DNA of 64,000 nt from assembly GCA_012103455.1 (NCBI GenBank), contig WLWT01000003.1:372001-436000 (forward strand), read 5' to 3'. Position numbers and translations under genes: made by a program. Source of the stretch: Gammaproteobacteria bacterium (GTDB taxonomy: Bacteria; Pseudomonadota; Gammaproteobacteria; HK1). Position 1 is the first letter of the stretch. The number at the start of each line of letters is the position of its first letter. Shown piece by piece: positions 17,065-25,060 of this stretch. The notes beneath the pieces were generated by a model, which worked only from the letters and a program-made list of their open reading frames with translations, searched no databases and was not told where the DNA came from.

Positions 17065-17715
17065 TCAATTACGTGGTAAGACCTGCACATCGACCTGAAT
17101 ACGGTTGCCGGGGTGGTAGTCCAGCCGGGTCGAGTAGACCCGCCCTTGGTAGCGGTAATCGACCAAGTAGCCGTCGTTACGCACTTCCTGGTGGTGGCTA
17201 TAGGTGGTTTCGCAACGCCGCTGCGTACCGGTGTAGGTGGGCTGATAACTCGATGGGTGGCGCCGGCGGTGGGAGAAATCATTACCGAGCGATGCGCCTA
17301 GTACCGCGCCCGCCACCGTGAGCAGGGTCTGTCCGTCACCACCGCCGAACCGGTTACCCACCAAGCCACCGATGATGCTGCCCACGATGGGCGAGGTGTA
17401 AGAGCGCCGGGCGCGGTTATGCCGGCCATAATCGTAATTGCGCGGCTGGCGGTAGGTCACCCGCTCGTCCCAGCAGCGTTCCACCGGACGCGATACCCGG
17501 ACCGTGCGCTGCAGGGGTTGCACCCGGATCACGTCCGCGTAATCGGCATGCTTGTCAGTGCTGACCGGGGTGGCGCCGAAGGGCTCTACCGCGTCCGGTG
17601 AAGTGTTGAAGTAAGACCTGTTATGGAACTGTTGCGCCGCGCCAGGTCCGGCGTAGAGCCCGGCCGATAGCATGGCGGCGAGAATCGCGCTGGCGGTGTG
17701 ACGGCGAGACAACAT
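17065..17715 (-). CDS. Exported glycine-zipper 2TM domain protein
   Basis: The start at 17715 is preferred because a GAGGAC ribosome-binding site lies just upstream and the protein then begins with a signal peptide (MLSRRHTASAILAAMLSAGL, cleavage likely after GAA). About residues 93-130 form a glycine-zipper segment (VGSIIGGLVGNRFGGG ... GAVLGASLG) flanked by Arg/Tyr-rich sequence. A CWDERV stretch and the C-terminal ETTYSHHQEV-like region carry two cysteines. Such proteins sit in the envelope (Rick_17kDa/SlyB-like). The function is unknown; probably structural. Confidence 0.75.
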   Translation of the reverse strand: MLSRRHTASAILAAMLSAGLYAGPGAAQQFHNRSYFNTSPDAVEPFGATPVSTDKHADYADVIRVQPLQRTVRVSRPVERCWDERVTYRQPRNYDYGRHNRARRSYTSPIVGSIIGGLVGNRFGGGDGQTLLTVAGAVLGASLGNDFSHRRRHPSSYQPTYTGTQRRCETTYSHHQEVRNDGYLVDYRYQGRVYSTRLDYHPGNRIQVDVQVLPRN

Positions 17716-17882
17716 AGTGGGAAGTCCTCGGCAACGGTGTGTGTGGATATGGGCGCCATGATGCGCCCGCTTGGCTGAACCGGACCTGAACGGTATTTTC
17801 ACGGAACGGTGTCTTCATGATGGTGAGCGAGCGCACACTTTTGTGTCATCATGAGCGATTGTTCTCCCGCCTCATCTTATCC

Positions 17883-19106
17883 ATGTCTGCCACTACCACC
17901 GCTGCGCCTGCGCTCGTGAAAACTCCGTTATTCTTGATTGCCGGCTGCCATGCCAGCCTGCATTGGGGGCTGGCGACTTTTTATGTGCTCTTGCCTTTCA
18001 TCCAGCAAGAACTGGCGTTGAATTACACCCAGACCGGGCTGCTGGCCTCGGTGGTGCATATTGCCTCTTTTGCCGTCAATCTGCCAAGTGGCGCGCTGGT
18101 CGATGTCTCCGGCAAACGTCTGCTGTGTCAGCTCGTATCCTTGTTTTTGGCCGGTGCCGCCCTGGCCGGCTTCGGCTTGGCCGGCGAATTTTGGATGGTG
18201 GTGCTGATGACGGCGGTGTTGGCCGGTATGAACACCATGTGGCATCCGGCTGCTATTTCTTTTCTGTCCAGCAACTACCGTGAGCAACGGGGGCTGGCAC
18301 TGTCGTTTCATACGGTGGGGGCCAGTATAGGGGATGCTTTGGCGCCCATCGCTGTCGGTTCCTGCGTGGCCATCCTCGGTTGGCAAACGGCAGGCTTGGT
18401 GGGGGCGGGACCCCCTCTTATCGCAGGATTGTTGCTGTGGTTTTATTTTGCCGGGGCTAAGGATGCCGATGCCGAGGACGCCAGCGCCAGGCCGAAGGCG
18501 AACGCGCAGCGGCGCAGCTTTAGCGAATACCTGGACGGGATGGGTACGGTTTTGCGCGATGCCCGGGTCTGGGCGGTGTGTTTGCTGGCCGGTTTGCGCG
18601 GCACTTGCCAAGTTGGGCTACGCGCTTTCGTCCCCCTGTATATCGTCAACGAGATGGGCGCCAGTGCTGTGTGGATCGGAGTGGTATTGCTCGCGTTTCA
18701 GGGCACGGGTGCGTTGACTACACCGAGCGCCGGCGCCGTATCCGATCGCATGGGCCGGCGGACGGTTTTGCTGGCCGGCTTGTTGATAGGTGGCGCTGTG
18801 GTCATCGGCATGCCCGCGATCACGAGTCCACTGATGTTTGCCGCCATAGCGGCTGTTGCCGGGGCCAGCTTGCTATCCATGCGGCCTGTTATTCAGGGTT
18901 GGGCGCTGGATTTGACGCCACCTCATCTGGGTGGCTCCACCATCAGCATGGTATTCGCTATCCAGGCCCTGTTCGCGGCGGCGGTGCCAGTGGTGAGCGG
19001 GCTGGCGGCGGATGAATGGGGCATTGCTGCCGCTTTCTATTTATTCGGCGGCGCGGCTTTTGCCGCCGCAGGGGTGGCTTTCTTAGTGAGCGAACCCCAG
19101 CAGTGA
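17883..19106 (+). CDS. MFS transporter
   Basis: About 407 residues from ATG 17883 with roughly twelve hydrophobic segments and the major facilitator loop motif (GALVDVSGKRLL after TM2 and GAVSDRMGRRTVLLAG after TM8). It begins HASLHWGLATFYVLLPF. The upstream extension to 17817 is not hydrophobic and lacks a ribosome-binding site, so the internal ATG is chosen. The substrate is unknown; it may be an organic-acid or drug carrier. The end of the gene carries a 17-bp tandem duplication across the stop (19085-19118). Confidence 0.85.
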   Translation: MSATTTAAPALVKTPLFLIAGCHASLHWGLATFYVLLPFIQQELALNYTQTGLLASVVHIASFAVNLPSGALVDVSGKRLLCQLVSLFLAGAALAGFGLAGEFWMVVLMTAVLAGMNTMWHPAAISFLSSNYREQRGLALSFHTVGASIGDALAPIAVGSCVAILGWQTAGLVGAGPPLIAGLLLWFYFAGAKDADAEDASARPKANAQRRSFSEYLDGMGTVLRDARVWAVCLLAGLRGTCQVGLRAFVPLYIVNEMGASAVWIGVVLLAFQGTGALTTPSAGAVSDRMGRRTVLLAGLLIGGAVVIGMPAITSPLMFAAIAAVAGASLLSMRPVIQGWALDLTPPHLGGSTISMVFAIQALFAAAVPVVSGLAADEWGIAAAFYLFGGAAFAAAGVAFLVSEPQQ

Positions 19107-19189
19107 GCGAACCCCAGTACGGGCCGCGATAGTGCCCGCCGCGGCAACTCTCAACGGTTGCGGTGATCGCGCGACAGTCCCGGCGCATG

Positions 19190-19610
19190 GGGTGGGCGTA
19201 GGAGTGATGCTATTCAAGACTGACCAGACCATGGCCGGGCGCACTTGACCGGGTCCATACACCAGCGGATAGCGGCAATGAGTGGCGCTGGTGTGACCGC
19301 GGGCGGGCACTTCCATGACCGCCTCCTGCGCCTGTTTAACCAGGTAACCGAAGCAGTGTTCCTCCATTGAAATGACTTTCTAGGCGTCCTCGGGCGTGGC
19401 AATGGGTATACCGGCGGGGTTGAGCGAGCGCGGATCGCCCATGCCGCGGTAACTAGATGGCCCCCTACGGTCAGAAGCTGGGCGGCCTTGCCACTTGATA
19501 GCCGCGTTCTAACATGCCGTGGATTAGATAGAGGCCGGTAGGGCCGGTGCCGCCGATGATAAGCGCCTGTATGGGGATTCGATGTTCTCGGTAAGGGCAG
19601 GGCGGGTACT
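19190..19610 (-). pseudogene. NAD-dependent epimerase/dehydratase remnant
   Basis: On the minus strand a Rossmann start (ALIIGGTGPTG, complement of about 19550-19585) is followed, in changing frames, by sequence ending in YPLVYGPGQVRPAMVWS (complement of about 19230-19275). These are parts of an NAD-dependent epimerase/dehydratase. Several stops and frameshifts separate them, and the C-terminal half is absent. Confidence 0.6.
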
Positions 19611-19620
19611 CTACGCACGC

Positions 19621-20274
19621 CTAGTGTGAATGATGATCGGATGGTGTTTGCCCCGGTGATGGTTCGATAGGCGCCGCTGGCTCGGACTCGCCTCGCGCCG
19701 CCGCCAACACGCCGGCATGCAGCGGAGGAGTCGCTGTCTCAGGTGGTGGGATCGTCACGCCGGGAAAGCGCTTAGGGGCATCCAATAGGGCGTGGGCGAT
19801 AATCCACGCATGCTGCTTGGGAAAGTCAGCGCGCGATAACAGAAGGAATTTGTCGAACTTAGCCAGGATACGAAGCGGTATGCCGCCATAGGCTGCAAAG
19901 CGGCCAGTACCCCGGTAGAGCTCGAGGGCGGTAGCGGAGCAGGCCAGTACTAGCTTTAGCTGATCGGTACTTATCAAACTGGCAAGCCTTGATACTGTGC
20001 GTGCGCGAGTCACCCGGGCATTACTTTCCGGCACCAGTGACGCCAGTGCTGCAGCCACCTCTTTGCCGAGTGTATAGGTGCCCTGCTCTTCGCGGGACGT
20101 GCCGATGATGAGATGACGCCTGCGGTAAACTTGCCACTGTTGATAAGGGGTGTGCGCCGCTACCTCCACCATCCACGCCGGCAGCAGCAGGCTAAACGCA
20201 CCCAGTGCGGCGGTGAAGCCCCGCCGGCTTGGATCGACCGCCGTGTGGTTGGGCTTAATTGGCCGTGCAGCCAT
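19621..20274 (-). CDS. Tat-exported protein, TAXI/TRAP solute-binding-like
   Basis: 217 residues from ATG 20274. The N-terminus has SRRGFTAALGAFSLLLPA, a twin-arginine signal peptide. The mature part reads LIIGTSREEQGTYTLGKEVA, ARVTRARTVSRLASLISTDQLKLVLA and later ADFPKQHAWIIAHALL, resembling TAXI-type TRAP-transporter solute-binding proteins but shorter than usual. The C-terminus is Pro/His-rich (ending DHHSH). A MITE ends 6 bp upstream of the start codon, displacing the native ribosome-binding site. The frame runs through the MITE and could give an N-terminal extension starting at a GTG at 20349. Expression may therefore be altered. Confidence 0.55.
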   Translation of the reverse strand: MAARPIKPNHTAVDPSRRGFTAALGAFSLLLPAWMVEVAAHTPYQQWQVYRRRHLIIGTSREEQGTYTLGKEVAAALASLVPESNARVTRARTVSRLASLISTDQLKLVLACSATALELYRGTGRFAAYGGIPLRILAKFDKFLLLSRADFPKQHAWIIAHALLDAPKRFPGVTIPPPETATPPLHAGVLAAARGESEPAAPIEPSPGQTPSDHHSH

Positions 20275-20280
20275 TGATGA

Positions 20281-20420
20281 GGCACCTGCTAAACATGCAC
20301 TTTTCCGCGATTGCGGCGTCAGCTCCGTGCTCGAATCATCAGGTATCACCTATGCACTGCGGTTGCGCGCGCGGTGCTTCCTTGCACTCACGAAACAATG
20401 ACTATTTTTGGCAGGTGCCC
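20281..20420 (+). mobile_element. MITE-like element, copy 3
   Basis: Ends GGCACCTGCTAAACAT and TTTTTGGCAGGTGCC. It sits between the TAXI-like gene (6 bp from its start) and the acetamidase gene, and its minus strand fuses in frame to the former. Confidence 0.85.
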
Positions 20421-20478
20421 AATGGTAGCGTCACCAGTGGCGGAGCCCGGGCCGTCAGCCCAGGTACCGCTCAACGCT

Positions 20479-21741
20479 TTAATTACGCAGCTTGTCGAAA
20501 ACGTCTAGATTCAATACCGCGCTCACCACGTAGTTGGGGACGTCCACTACCTGCCCGACCCGAAGATCAACGGCAACGCTCGCCAACACATACGCTTGCT
20601 CGCGGCTTAAACCGTGTTCGCGTTGAATGTAAGTTAGCATTTCGATGAGAGCGTTGCGGGCCGCCAGCGTTAAGTCTTCGGAAAGATTTTCAAGTTCTCC
20701 TATCTTTTTCGAATCCAGATAAGTGACGTAGGGTGGAATTTCATCTTTGCTTTTGAGCGGCATACCAAGGGTTTGGTAAAACCGGGTGGGTTCTATGTTA
20801 CGGATTTCACTATTGCCGCTTACGTGAGGCACCCGGTAGTCGGCGCCTTTACCGGGCAGTAGCCGGGTGCGCACCGTGACCACCGCGCCCATTTCGATGG
20901 CAGTCCCGGAGACTTCGCCATCCCCTTGGGCGTAATGCACATCGCCCACGAACAGCCCGCAACCATCGACGAAGCAGGGAAAGATGATCTTGGTGCCGAC
21001 CTGCATTTGTTGCACATCCATATTGCCGCCGTTTTCGCGCGGCGCAATGGTTCGCAAGCAGTCCTCTTTGTGGCTGCCGCTAGGCCCGCATACGGCGCTA
21101 GGCCGCGCGCCGGTTGGCTGCGGTCCTAGGGCGATACCGCCAAACTCCGCCAGTTTGGCTTCGCGTGCTTTCCAGGCGGCCACTTCAGCTTTACCTGGCA
21201 ACACGCCGATAGAACCTGGAAACGCTTCGTAGGGGATGGTGACACCTGGCATCTGTTCGGAGACAGCGCCGCGGCTGGTTGCTTTCCAGTTGACGATGAA
21301 CGGCTCGGGAAACAGGTCTCGCAGGAAGCCAAAGCCTGGCACTATCAAGGTATAGCCGTATTGATCAGGTTTGATCGCAAGAATTTCGACCTCTAGCGCG
21401 TCACCGCGCTTGGCACCCTCGATGGCGACCGGACCGGTCATCGGATGAACCAAGTTCAGATCGACCGCTGCCAGATCGTCCGCCACCGAATCGATGCCTA
21501 AATCCGAATCCAGCGCATCGCGGGTGTGAAATACGATCGCATCTCCGGCTGCGGCTGTCGCGATCGCCGGAATGGCTGGGTGATACCGGTTCATGCAATG
21601 GGGATCGTCCGCACAGTGCTCCCCGGATTTTTTGATCTCTACGGTTTTGAGCCATTGCTGATCGGTGGTATCGGCGTTGACCGTCATTGAGAGCAAGACG
21701 CCAATGGCTGCGTGGGTCATTCGGCTGGTTAATGTCATCAT
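20479..21741 (-). CDS. Acetamidase/formamidase family protein, exported
   Basis: 420 residues, starting with a Sec-type signal (MTHAAIGVLLSMTVNA). The mature region has the acetamidase/formamidase landmarks: VDLNLVHPMTGPVAIEGA, the GDALEVEI stretch, a Gly-rich ENGGNMDVQQM segment and LFVGDVHYAQGDGEVSGTAIE. The family hydrolyses short amides to acid plus ammonia; a periplasmic location is unusual for the characterised enzymes. A GGGAGG ribosome-binding site precedes ATG 21741. A MITE lies 24 bp upstream of the start and has probably displaced the promoter. Confidence 0.85.
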   Translation of the reverse strand: MMTLTSRMTHAAIGVLLSMTVNADTTDQQWLKTVEIKKSGEHCADDPHCMNRYHPAIPAIATAAAGDAIVFHTRDALDSDLGIDSVADDLAAVDLNLVHPMTGPVAIEGAKRGDALEVEILAIKPDQYGYTLIVPGFGFLRDLFPEPFIVNWKATSRGAVSEQMPGVTIPYEAFPGSIGVLPGKAEVAAWKAREAKLAEFGGIALGPQPTGARPSAVCGPSGSHKEDCLRTIAPRENGGNMDVQQMQVGTKIIFPCFVDGCGLFVGDVHYAQGDGEVSGTAIEMGAVVTVRTRLLPGKGADYRVPHVSGNSEIRNIEPTRFYQTLGMPLKSKDEIPPYVTYLDSKKIGELENLSEDLTLAARNALIEMLTYIQREHGLSREQAYVLASVAVDLRVGQVVDVPNYVVSAVLNLDVFDKLRN

Positions 21742-21765
21742 GGTGTTGCCTCCCGTGGTATTTCA

Positions 21766-21921
21766 GGGCACCTGCTAAAAATGCACTTTTTCCGCGATTG
21801 CGGCGTCAGCGCCGTGCTCGAATCCTCATGTATCACCTATACACTGCTATCACCTATACACTGCGGTTGCGCGCGCGGTGCTTCCTCGCACTCACGAAAC
21901 AATGACTATTTTTAGCAGCGC
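21766..21921 (+). mobile_element. MITE-like element, copy 4, with internal duplication
   Basis: Left end GGGCACCTGCTAAAAAT is intact; the right end is degraded (TTTTTAGCAGCGCTC). A 17-bp tandem duplication (TATCACCTATACACTGC, 21831-21864) makes it longer than the other copies. Confidence 0.85.
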
Positions 21922-21939
21922 TCTTCGGTTCTGCACAAA

Positions 21940-22869
21940 CTACGCCGCGGCGTGATGGCGGCGCCCGCGTTGCGCGGCGCTTTGGTAGAGAATGGATTCT
22001 TTGAGTTTCTCCGCCTCCCGACCCCGGGCAATATCCGCTGGCGCGGCGAAACTGTTGGGCCGCGGGGCCAGCAAGAAGTGGCCATAGCGATCATCTCCGC
22101 TCACTAGACTCGCCATGGTTCTCGTACCATCGGCCTGCGCTATGCTGGCCGGGATATAGCGGATGGCTACGCCGATACGCCGCTCGCCGGTGGTATTGGG
22201 ATTCGATGCGTGGAAGGTGCGTCCGTGATGCAAAGACATCTGCCCGGGTTCGAGTTCGGCGTCAACGGCTTTGCTTTCGTCCACTCGCACGAGTAGCGCC
22301 TGCCCGCGGGAGAGTAAGTTGCCCTCGGCGAAAGAGTCGGCGTGCTCCCGATCACCGGTGAGATGGGTGCCGGGAACGAAACGCATGCAGCCGCTTGCCT
22401 TGCTGGCCGGGGATAGCGCTATCCAGGCGGTGGTTTCGTATACATCGTCCAAGCCCCAGTAGTGCAGATCTTGGTGCCAACTGACATAGCTGGTGGTGCG
22501 CGCTTCCTTGATGAAGAAACTCACGCCCCAGACCAGCAGGTCATCACCTAGCAAGGAGCGCACCGGCGTGAGGAGCGCCTCATCGCGGATCAACTCATCG
22601 AGCCAAGGCATGAAAAAATGCGGGTAGGCGCCCATTGAGCCGTACTCGGGGTGTTCCTTGAAGAATGTCTCGCACCGCTCGAACTCGCCTCTTAACGCTG
22701 CGGCCCGCCCCTCGCTCATGACGCCGATAGGGCAATAAAATCCATCGCGGTGGTACTGTTCGGTCAACATGGCATATCGCTGCGCATTTAGCTGTAGCGC
22801 CAGTGTACCTTCATCGGCAGGATCATGGGCAGTAGGATGTTGTGGGGTATCAACGGTGAGTGGATGCAC
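21940..22869 (-). CDS. Phytanoyl-CoA dioxygenase (PhyH) family protein
   Basis: 309-residue Fe(II)/2-oxoglutarate dioxygenase. The metal triad is visible as SWHQDLHYWG (His/Asp near residues 130-132) and LHHGRTFHASNPN (distal His near residue 220), followed by RRIGVAIRY, where Arg binds 2-oxoglutarate. FIKEAR and WIALSPASKASGCMRFVPGTH are further PhyH landmarks. The substrate is unknown; the family hydroxylates acyl-CoA, ectoine, phosphonate and other compounds. MITE copy 4 abuts its 3' end. Confidence 0.85.
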   Translation of the reverse strand: MHPLTVDTPQHPTAHDPADEGTLALQLNAQRYAMLTEQYHRDGFYCPIGVMSEGRAAALRGEFERCETFFKEHPEYGSMGAYPHFFMPWLDELIRDEALLTPVRSLLGDDLLVWGVSFFIKEARTTSYVSWHQDLHYWGLDDVYETTAWIALSPASKASGCMRFVPGTHLTGDREHADSFAEGNLLSRGQALLVRVDESKAVDAELEPGQMSLHHGRTFHASNPNTTGERRIGVAIRYIPASIAQADGTRTMASLVSGDDRYGHFLLAPRPNSFAAPADIARGREAEKLKESILYQSAAQRGRRHHAAA

Positions 22870-22914
22870 GGGCGAGGTAGTGATGAACCGTGGGTGAGTG
22901 GGTGCAGTGGACAG

Positions 22915-23190
22915 CGCTTTTAGCGGGACTTAAGTTTTCCCGCAGGGCCGCGCTGGCGCGATGGGCGTCTGTGGTTTTCCGGCCTCTATCGGCATGCAGT
23001 GATGGCCGTCTCCCTGGATGGCAGGTGCGAGACCATCGCGCGGGGGCAGCCGCAGCCTTCCGGGTTGGGCGGGTTGCCCGATGGCCGTTTGCTCATCGTG
23101 TCCATGTTGGCTCGGCGGCTGATGCGGTTGGAGCCTGACGGTTTACAGGTACCCGCGGAACTTCTCTCAGATCATTCGATGGGAACGGCC
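22915..23190 (+). pseudogene. SMP-30/gluconolactonase N-terminal fragment
   Basis: The plus strand reads GLKF, then, after a one-base frameshift, PAGPRWRDGRLWFSGLYRHA, VMAVSLDG and PSGLGGLPDGRLLIVSM, which is the N-terminal blade region of SMP-30/gluconolactonase-type beta-propellers. The similarity stops after about 85 codons and the rest of the gene is missing. Confidence 0.7.
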
Positions 23191-23282
23191 GGGCTCTGGA
23201 ACAGGATTTACCCACGGTAATCGCCTGAGTGGGTCAATGTTATGTTGCAGCGCACCAAACAGTGCGCTAGCATAGCCGTCGG

Positions 23283-23299
23283 ATGTTGCACTGCAACAT
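23283..23299. promoter_or_regulatory. 17-bp palindrome upstream of PHA genes, likely operator
   Basis: ATGTTGCACTGCAACAT is a perfect inverted repeat around a central C, 44 bp upstream of the phasin-like start. A related half-site (ATGTTGCAGCGCA) occurs about 45 bp further upstream. TGCA-rich sites are bound by PhaR-type repressors in other PHA loci, so autoregulated control by such a protein is plausible. A 13-bp tandem duplication (23302-23327) lies between the palindrome and the gene. Confidence 0.55.
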
Positions 23300-23342
23300 G
23301 ACCGATAACAGAACCCGATAACAGAACATTGAGGTGGACCAG

Positions 23343-23678
23343 ATGAATGAGACCTTATGGCAGGCGCATGAGCGCTTGTTGAACGCGGCGCAACGGGTTG
23401 GCACCATCGCTATAACCAATCAGACCCGTGCCACTCGGCAACATGCATTGTTTTTGCATAAGTTTGCCGCTGCCGCCAACCGGCAGATGGCGCTGATAAG
23501 CGAATGTACCCATCCCGCCGAGTACTTCGGCAAAGCAAGCGAAGCACACTGCGAGACAGGACAAGAGCTGGCGCGGCTCGCCTGGGAAACGCTTGAGTTA
23601 CACGCGGCGCTGAATGGCTCGCTGGCGAGCGCAGTCCAACAAGAGTTGACCGCCGCATTCGGTAACAAAGCAGCTTAA
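23343..23678 (+). CDS. Phasin-like PHA granule protein
   Basis: 111-residue, mostly helical, charge-balanced protein without signal peptide. It starts at ATG 23343 behind a GAGGTGG ribosome-binding site; a GTG nine bases earlier is less likely. The amphipathic pattern and size fit phasins, which coat PHA granules, and it is the first of three collinear genes with PHA depolymerase and synthase. No diagnostic motif is strong, so the call leans on context. Confidence 0.6.
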   Translation: MNETLWQAHERLLNAAQRVGTIAITNQTRATRQHALFLHKFAAAANRQMALISECTHPAEYFGKASEAHCETGQELARLAWETLELHAALNGSLASAVQQELTAAFGNKAA

Positions 23679-23726
23679 GCCGCCCCTACCTCGAGAGACG
23701 GGCTACTGAACCGTAGCCCGAAAACT

Positions 23727-25049
23727 ATGTCCCTGGAATCTTTCTCTAAATCCGCGGGTGCCGCCTGGCCTTGCGCAGCTTTCATCGCTGGAGGCCGCGC
23801 GGCCTATCTTTACACCGCCTATGAGTTGGCCCACGCCGCGGTTTATCCCTACCGGGCCTTAGGGCGCAATTTCGAGTTGTTATTCAGCCACGCCAATAGT
23901 CCCTGGAATGGCCTGCCGGTGGCGCGTATGGTGCGGGCCGGTTGGCAGGTCTTCGATGAGTTGACCAGGCGCTACGGCAAACCCGAATTCGGCATCACGT
24001 CGGTATCGGTGCAAGGTGTTGAAACCGCCGTGGCCGAGCGTTGCATGTCCGCACAGGCATTGACCGCAAAGCCGTTCGGGCGCTTAGTGCATTTCGACAA
24101 GGGTCAAGCGGGCGAGGGGCAACCCAAAGTGCTGATCATCGCGCCCATGTCCGGGCATTTTGCCACCCTGGTGCGCGGCACCGTGCGCGCCATGTTGGAA
24201 CAGCACGATGTGTACGTGACGGATTGGCAGGATGCACGGCTGGTGCCGGTGGTGCAGGGTACCTTCGATCTCGATGGCTATATCGACTATCTGCTGGCGT
24301 TCTTTAGATTCCTGGGCCCGCGCCTGCACGTGATCGCCGTGTGCCAACCCTCCGTTGCCGCCTTGGCGGCCACCGCTTTGCTGGCGCAGGAGGGTGATCC
24401 TTGTCAGCCGGCGTCGCTGACGCTGATGGGCGGGCCTATCGATACGGACGCTAATCCAACGCTGGTCAATGAATACGCCACTGGTCACACGCTTGACTGG
24501 TTTCGCCGTCACACTATTACTTATGTGCCGTTCCCCCATATGGGTGCCATGCGTCCGGTTTACCCCGGTTTTCTGCAATTGGCAGGATTCATGGGCATGA
24601 ACGCGGACAATCACATAGACGCTTTTCACCGTTATTTCGAGCGCTTGGTGAGGGGCGATGCGGATAGTGCTGCCCAGCACCGGCGTTTTTACGATGAGTA
24701 TTTATCGGTGATGGATTTGACCGCTGAATTTTTCCTGCAAACCGTTGATCGGGTATTTCAGCAACGGGCGCTGGCCAGAGGGGTGTTCGAGCACCGTGGC
24801 CGGCGCGTTGACTGTGCCGCCATTGAAAAAACCGCGCTCATGACGGTTGAGGGCGAGCGTGATGACATCTGCGGTATCGGTCAAACCCAAGCAGCCCATG
24901 CACTGTGCTCGAATCTGAAAGAGCATCAACGCACCCATTATGTACAACCGGGTGTTGGGCATTACGGTGTATTCAACGGCGTGCGCTGGCGCACGGAGAT
25001 CCGCCCGCGCATCCGCCAGATGATCATGACCGTTGAACAAAATGGCTGA
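23727..25049 (+). CDS. phaZ: Intracellular polyhydroxyalkanoate depolymerase
   Basis: 440-residue alpha/beta hydrolase of the intracellular PHB depolymerase family. The nucleophile is a cysteine in AVCQPSVAA (about residue 206); the other triad members fall in GERDDICG (Asp near 378) and GVGHYGVFNG (His near 411). The N-terminal AYLYTAYELAHAAVYPYRA and the VYVTDWQDAR stretch are also family marks. It mobilises stored polyester from granules in the cytoplasm. It precedes phaC by 11 bp, so synthesis and degradation are encoded in one operon. Confidence 0.9.
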   Translation: MSLESFSKSAGAAWPCAAFIAGGRAAYLYTAYELAHAAVYPYRALGRNFELLFSHANSPWNGLPVARMVRAGWQVFDELTRRYGKPEFGITSVSVQGVETAVAERCMSAQALTAKPFGRLVHFDKGQAGEGQPKVLIIAPMSGHFATLVRGTVRAMLEQHDVYVTDWQDARLVPVVQGTFDLDGYIDYLLAFFRFLGPRLHVIAVCQPSVAALAATALLAQEGDPCQPASLTLMGGPIDTDANPTLVNEYATGHTLDWFRRHTITYVPFPHMGAMRPVYPGFLQLAGFMGMNADNHIDAFHRYFERLVRGDADSAAQHRRFYDEYLSVMDLTAEFFLQTVDRVFQQRALARGVFEHRGRRVDCAAIEKTALMTVEGERDDICGIGQTQAAHALCSNLKEHQRTHYVQPGVGHYGVFNGVRWRTEIRPRIRQMIMTVEQNG

Positions 25050-25060
25050 GGAGCGAAACC

